From positions 112,156 through 176,155 of the forward strand of contig VTPC01090584.1 in the NCBI GenBank assembly GCA_011009095.1: a stretch of 64,000 bases of DNA, read 5' to 3'. Shown one piece after another: positions 59,740 through 64,000 of this stretch; positions within the stretch are counted from its first letter, which is position 1, and every line of letters begins with the position of its first letter. The translations under genes were made by a program, and so were the position numbers. A model generated the notes under the pieces. The model worked only from the letters and a program-made list of their open reading frames with translations. It searched no databases and was not told where the DNA came from. The DNA is from Ignelater luminosus. Lineage: Eukaryota > Arthropoda > Insecta > Coleoptera > Elateridae.

Positions 59740-62700
59740 GTTTACCATGTAAGCAATAAGCAACAAATATCTGAGACTAAGAAAAAGATTTTAATTTTTG
59801 ACGTATTTCAACCCTTTCAAAAGGATTTCAAAGAAATATTGAAGGGATTGCTCATCAATATTCAACAAACTTCTCCAAGTCAACATTTATTGCCCTTCTC
59901 TATCTTTGTTTATGTTTTTGAAGTAAAGATACTGAGACACGTCGATTTTATATTTTAAGCAAGCATACTTTGATAATACTAACTACTATAAATGGTGAGC
60001 CATAACGAGCTTATGACGCCATCAGGATTTTTTTTAAATAGCAAGGTATCCTTTTTGACACATTTCTAATTTATTTTAAGAAATTAAAGAAATCAAAGCG
60101 CAAAGAAGTTGAAAAAGGAAAACACGTGTATTTAAAAACTTGCATCAACAGCCTCCTTCTTGTCACCATCAACAAACAAATATTTTGATACGACCACTCA
60201 TTCCTGAGCTACAAACTCTTAAAACAAACAGACCTGGTGAACCTTTTTGCAGTTGTGTACGTAGAAAGATGTGTTCTTTCAAATCATGCAGTAAAAAATA
60301 TTTTTTGGCAACAGCTAAATATGACATCCGGTTTGCATTCAACCTGCAAACCATAGACGTCTTACACAATACAACTGAAGCGAGAAGGGTTACTTGATAA
60401 TGCGCAGACGCGAAATTAACTATTTGGTTTTCACACGCCTTTCAAACCGAGTTAACACTATTCAGCTTATTAAAGAAGGTTCAAGTATTCTGTCAACACG
60501 TACTTGTGGTATGATACTTCCTAGATGTTAGGCGTTGCGCAAACTTGCAAACCATAGTATCGACCACCTCTTTATAAATTTTTATTTTATTCCATAATAA
60601 GTTTCTACACTGAACGTATATTGCGTTTAACATTTTATGATATTTTCATTAGTTAATGTATTTAGATAAACATATCCCAAAAACAAAAAGTATGTAACAT
60701 CAATTTTAAAATACTGTAAAATAAGCTTTGAACTTCATACCTACCTATTTATAAAATTAAATCCTGATAACATTTCCCTAATATGATTTTTTGGAAGTGC
60801 GCTGCTGGTTCGATATTGGCAAAATATAATATGGAAGCGGCAAGCGCTTGGAATGTGAGGAACGGCCCCTCGATAAACATGTAGGTTAAAAAGAATAGGT
60901 AATGACATTATTGATTTCACATCAACCATTACCTACCATACACTGTGATGCGGTTGATTGCGGCAAGACCTGGGTCATTGTTTTCTATGTAATATAATGT
61001 ATAAAATATGTAACTTCAAATAATATTTCTTTGAATGAACTTATTTAAAGGGGAATAAAACTTAATTCAGACTAAGTAGATAATGGTTTGTAAATTATTA
61101 AATTAATTTTCTATGAAAGAGAGAATCGCTTATTTTTATTTTAGTTTCTCATTTTAATTAAAACATTCATTTTGGTTTTACATCATGTGCTGCTTGTTAC
61201 CTGTAAAAATCGTGATTTACCATCTACACACATGTTTTTAAAGCACGTCGCATAAAAATGACTTTTAATTTATACCAAGCTCAGAAACCAATTAAAGTGC
61301 AAATATTTTTACATGTAAACATTAATATTAATGAAATACTTTTATAAAACAAAAATCCACGCCGTGATAATATGCAAATACCTGGTCAGCATAATTTGTT
61401 ACGGTTATCGTTTAAAAAACCAAAAACCTGAATTTAAGTTTCCTGGAATCCTGAGATTTAATTGCACTGAAACCCTTGAACGAATACTATTCTATCGATG
61501 AATTGAAGTTCCACGAAGTGCTTCTGTCGAGAGTAATTCAGACTTAGAGTAGCAATTCTAGAGATCATTAATCAATCGCAACATGCATGCATTATCGCAC
61601 CCTGGCATGCTGGCAAACAGTGACAGGATAATGTAGTCGTCCTCTAATTTACATATGTAGATTTGGGCAGCCGCCGCAGGCCTGTTTGTTTTCAATTAAG
61701 CGAGACATTGCCGTCTATTTACTAGTAATTGTGCATTAGCAGCCGGCGAGTATTTGTTCATAATCATATACTGATTGACATCATTGCAGTTAAAACCTAA
61801 ACTAGTATGATGGAAATCTTTACAAAGTCGGGGCGACTATACAACAACAAATGACTGGAATCAATTTAGGAAATGCTGTGTTTCACCATAATGTTACAAG
61901 ATTACCCACGAGATCCAGGTCGGGCCTGTATCCTTGGAATAACCCATGTAGGCTTTGAAGAGGATATACTACGTCCCAGAAAGCCAAATCGTTCCTGCTT
62001 TACAGGGCTATACTAATTTAATAGCAACATCAAACTCATAGTGGTTTAGAAGGGTAATCACAGTGCGTGAGTCCACAATTACGTTTGGAAAAAAACATTC
62101 TCATATTTCATATGTGTGGAATCTCAATTTCTTTATTTCATGAATTTAAAGAAATATTTTAACAACAGCGGTTCTCACAGTTGTAATTGAAATTTTGTGA
62201 ATTTGAAAGAAAAATTCGGGTAAATAATTTTAAATTGTTAAAATTACCAAAAGCACTCAGATCACAACCCATCAAATTTATCTAGATGTCAAGAACAAAT
62301 GTGAATTTCTTTTTAGTCGGGTTTTTGATTTTTTTACTTTTTTTTTCAAAACTAACTTTTATAATAAATTCACATTGCAGTTTTGAGTCTTCAATTAAAT
62401 TTTCAAAAATATATTTCTTAATCATCCACATGGAATTTTGTTTATTTGTTTAGGTATTCCGTCGCATTCGAATACTTAGAATACCTAGTTACCAGTAGTT
62501 TTCATTTTTAAAACTATTAAAGCCTTTTGTGCACCATTTTGTGTGAGAATTATTATCATTATTTTATTACAAAAGAGCTTCATCTTCAGTTTTGTAATTC
62601 GCCCTAATTTTCTTATAAAGCAATGTGGTGTTTTGACTTTTTTTACCTTGTGATGTTTTATGTGTATGAATGTGTTTTCTCCCAGACTGTGTGTTGTTCT

Positions 62701-63355
62701 CTTGAGATACACTACCTAATCGATTTTCCTAATTTTGTCTTCAAATTTAGTTTGGTTGTTTTACTTTGGTCAGTTCTCTTGTGCGCTATTTAGTTTAATT
62801 TAGATTGTAGATTGCAATTTAATACATCAAAATTATTTTTGATTTAGATAGTCAACATTAAGCTTTCCAAACAAGAAGCGCATTCTTAATTTGTAACCAA
62901 TTATATAAACAAAAAATATTGAGTCCTCTTTTGATAAATGAGTTTTTGCACATGCTATCTAGTACAGTTTTCTTCTTTTCTTCAATTATTCTTTTTTATG
63001 ATTCTTTGAGCTACAGGCATAATGCTTATATCATTTGACACACTTGATGTTAATTAATGATTGAGAAAAAGATCGTAGAGCTGTAGGGTTTATTCCCACA
63101 ACATTTTTCTTTTAACTTCAAACCTTGGTACCTAATCAAACACAGCACTTCATTAATTGAAGATGCGTACACCCAAATAGAAAATAGATAACTTTCTTTT
63201 TAATATTTCTTTAGATCTTTAGAAATATTCTTTAAAGCTGTCTCTCATCTTCGTGATAAAGCGACACCGTATCTGAAGAAGCAACTTATACGATAGAATT
63301 ACAATGCATATGCATTTGGTTCTCCTTTGTGAAAACTTGAATTGTTGGAAACTGT
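59740..63355. other. Stretch without recognised gene; possible regulatory island
   Basis: 60140-60400 has overlapping 66-85 codon ORFs on both strands without motifs. 61480-61830 has mixed composition unlike the AT-rich surroundings and is listed as a candidate conserved element. AGGTAATG...CATTACCT forms an inverted pair at about 60898-60938. Confidence 0.4.
61480..61830. promoter_or_regulatory. Candidate conserved non-coding / enhancer island
   Basis: Complex, non-repetitive sequence with no open frame. It has several homeodomain-type TAAT cores (AATTAAG and TAGTAATTG near 61696-61730), an ATGCATGCAT palindrome near 61584 and GC-rich patches (GCAGCCGCCGCAGG, GCAGCCGGCGAG). The mix is typical of developmental non-coding elements, but conservation cannot be seen from one sequence. 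Confidence 0.2.
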
Positions 63356-63358
63356 ATA

Positions 63359-64000
63359 CGAGGGCGGTTCAATAAGTACCCGTGTTAGAAATGAAGACAC
63401 AATTTTTTTCAAAAATTTTTTTTTATTTTTCAACATAGTCTCCTTTTAGAAATATACACTTCTCCCAACGTTCCTGCCATTTTTTTAACCCCTCCAAAAA
63501 TAGGATTTGTCGAACTCTCCAAAATACGCCTCTATCTCGGCGATGACTTCCTCGTTTGAGCTAAATTTTTTTCCCGCGAGCCATTTCTTCATGTTAGGAA
63601 ACAAGCAAAAGTCGCAGGGAGCCAGATCGGGTGAATACGGGGGGTGCGGCAGCAATTCATAACGCAATTCATGCAGTTTGGCGGCGATAACTCCGGATGA
63701 ATGTGCTGGTGCGTTATCGTGGTGAAACAGCACCTTCTTTTTTGCCAAATGCGGCCGTGTCTCCTTCAATTTTTTGTCGAAGCTGTCTAATAACTCACTG
63801 TAGTATTGTCCAGTGATCGTTCTTCCTTTTTCTAAAAAATCCATGAGGATGACGCCGTTCGCATCCCAAAAAATCGTCGCCATGACCTTTCCGGCCGATG
63901 GAACCATCTTCGCCTTCTTTGGAACAGATTCACCGGGAGAAATCCATTATTTTGATTGTTGCTTAGTTTCTGGTGTGTAATGATGAATCCAGGTTTCATC
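63359..64000 (-). mobile_element. Mariner element, 3' portion, cut by window end
   Basis: The left boundary has a mariner-type terminus, CGAGGGCGGTTCAATAAGTA, preceded by TA at 63357-63358. The transposase runs on the minus strand to the end of the window; the 5' end and second inverted repeat lie outside. Confidence 0.85.
63423..64000 (-). pseudogene. Mariner (DD34D) transposase, partial, lightly damaged
   Basis: Minus strand. The window opens in the first catalytic motif (DETWIHHYTPETKQ), followed by KAKMVPSAGKVMATIFWDAN, GRTITGQYY, HHDNAPAHS (second acid) and YSPDLAPCDFCLFPN (third acid, 34 residues apart). The C-terminus is reached only after a frame change in the WRG codons at about 63496; beyond it come LKKWQERWEKC and GDYVEK, ending at 63423. 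A stop stands before WISPGES where relatives carry glutamine (a CAA-to-TAA change is the simplest reading). Two lesions in about 190 codons make this an inactive but fairly young copy. Confidence 0.9.

Overview
This window looks like an AT-rich insect (at least arthropod) nuclear genome segment. I find no host protein-coding gene I can name. Nearly everything recognisable is transposon-derived: mariner, maT and Tc1 DNA transposons, relics of jockey-like and RTE/L1-like non-LTR retrotransposons (LINEs), small inverted-repeat elements, and three relics of orphan multi-copy families that I recognise only from memory as uncharacterised arthropod/cnidarian proteins. Two assembly gaps (25158-25557 and 49588-50064) interrupt the sequence. 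There is no bacterial operon structure, CRISPR array or rRNA.

Layout. 82-1392 is a structurally complete mariner element with an open DD34D transposase. 3.9-8.2 kb holds two halves of one minus-strand LINE separated by about 2.3 kb of other sequence. 10.6-12.9 kb is a nest: a minus-strand jockey-like LINE with a TAGAA microsatellite tail is split by a plus-strand RTE/L1-like LINE. 14082-15395 is a complete maT-type element with an open DD37D transposase. 19169-21610 is the most interesting object: about 310-bp terminal inverted repeats enclose a broken gene of an orphan family that appears to join a FEN1/PIN-like nuclease region to a cysteine-rich CXC-like tail. 25558-26521 is a mariner relic running into a gap. 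33.85-34.99 kb is a jockey-like ORF1 relic (PRE_C2HC plus CCHC knuckles). 39.4-42.3 kb carries a Tc1 relic and two divergently oriented orphan-family relics. 46-54 kb has a tRNA-like relic, short reverse-transcriptase scraps, a MITE and a dispersed repeat. 57959-59300 is an inverted-repeat element with an internal 163-bp tandem duplication, followed by a 149-bp GC-rich fold-back element. 63359-64000 is the 3' part of another mariner that leaves the window.

How the parts relate. Only the two transposases at 224-1291 and 14243-15277 have open frames, matching inverted repeats and TA target duplications, so they look the youngest and could act on their own copies. Everything else is decayed, which gives a relative insertion order from nesting. 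The large remaining stretches are AT-rich and hold only short ORFs. A few candidate exons and a possible conserved regulatory element are listed at low confidence. All calls come from reading the sequence and from memory of protein families; no search was run.
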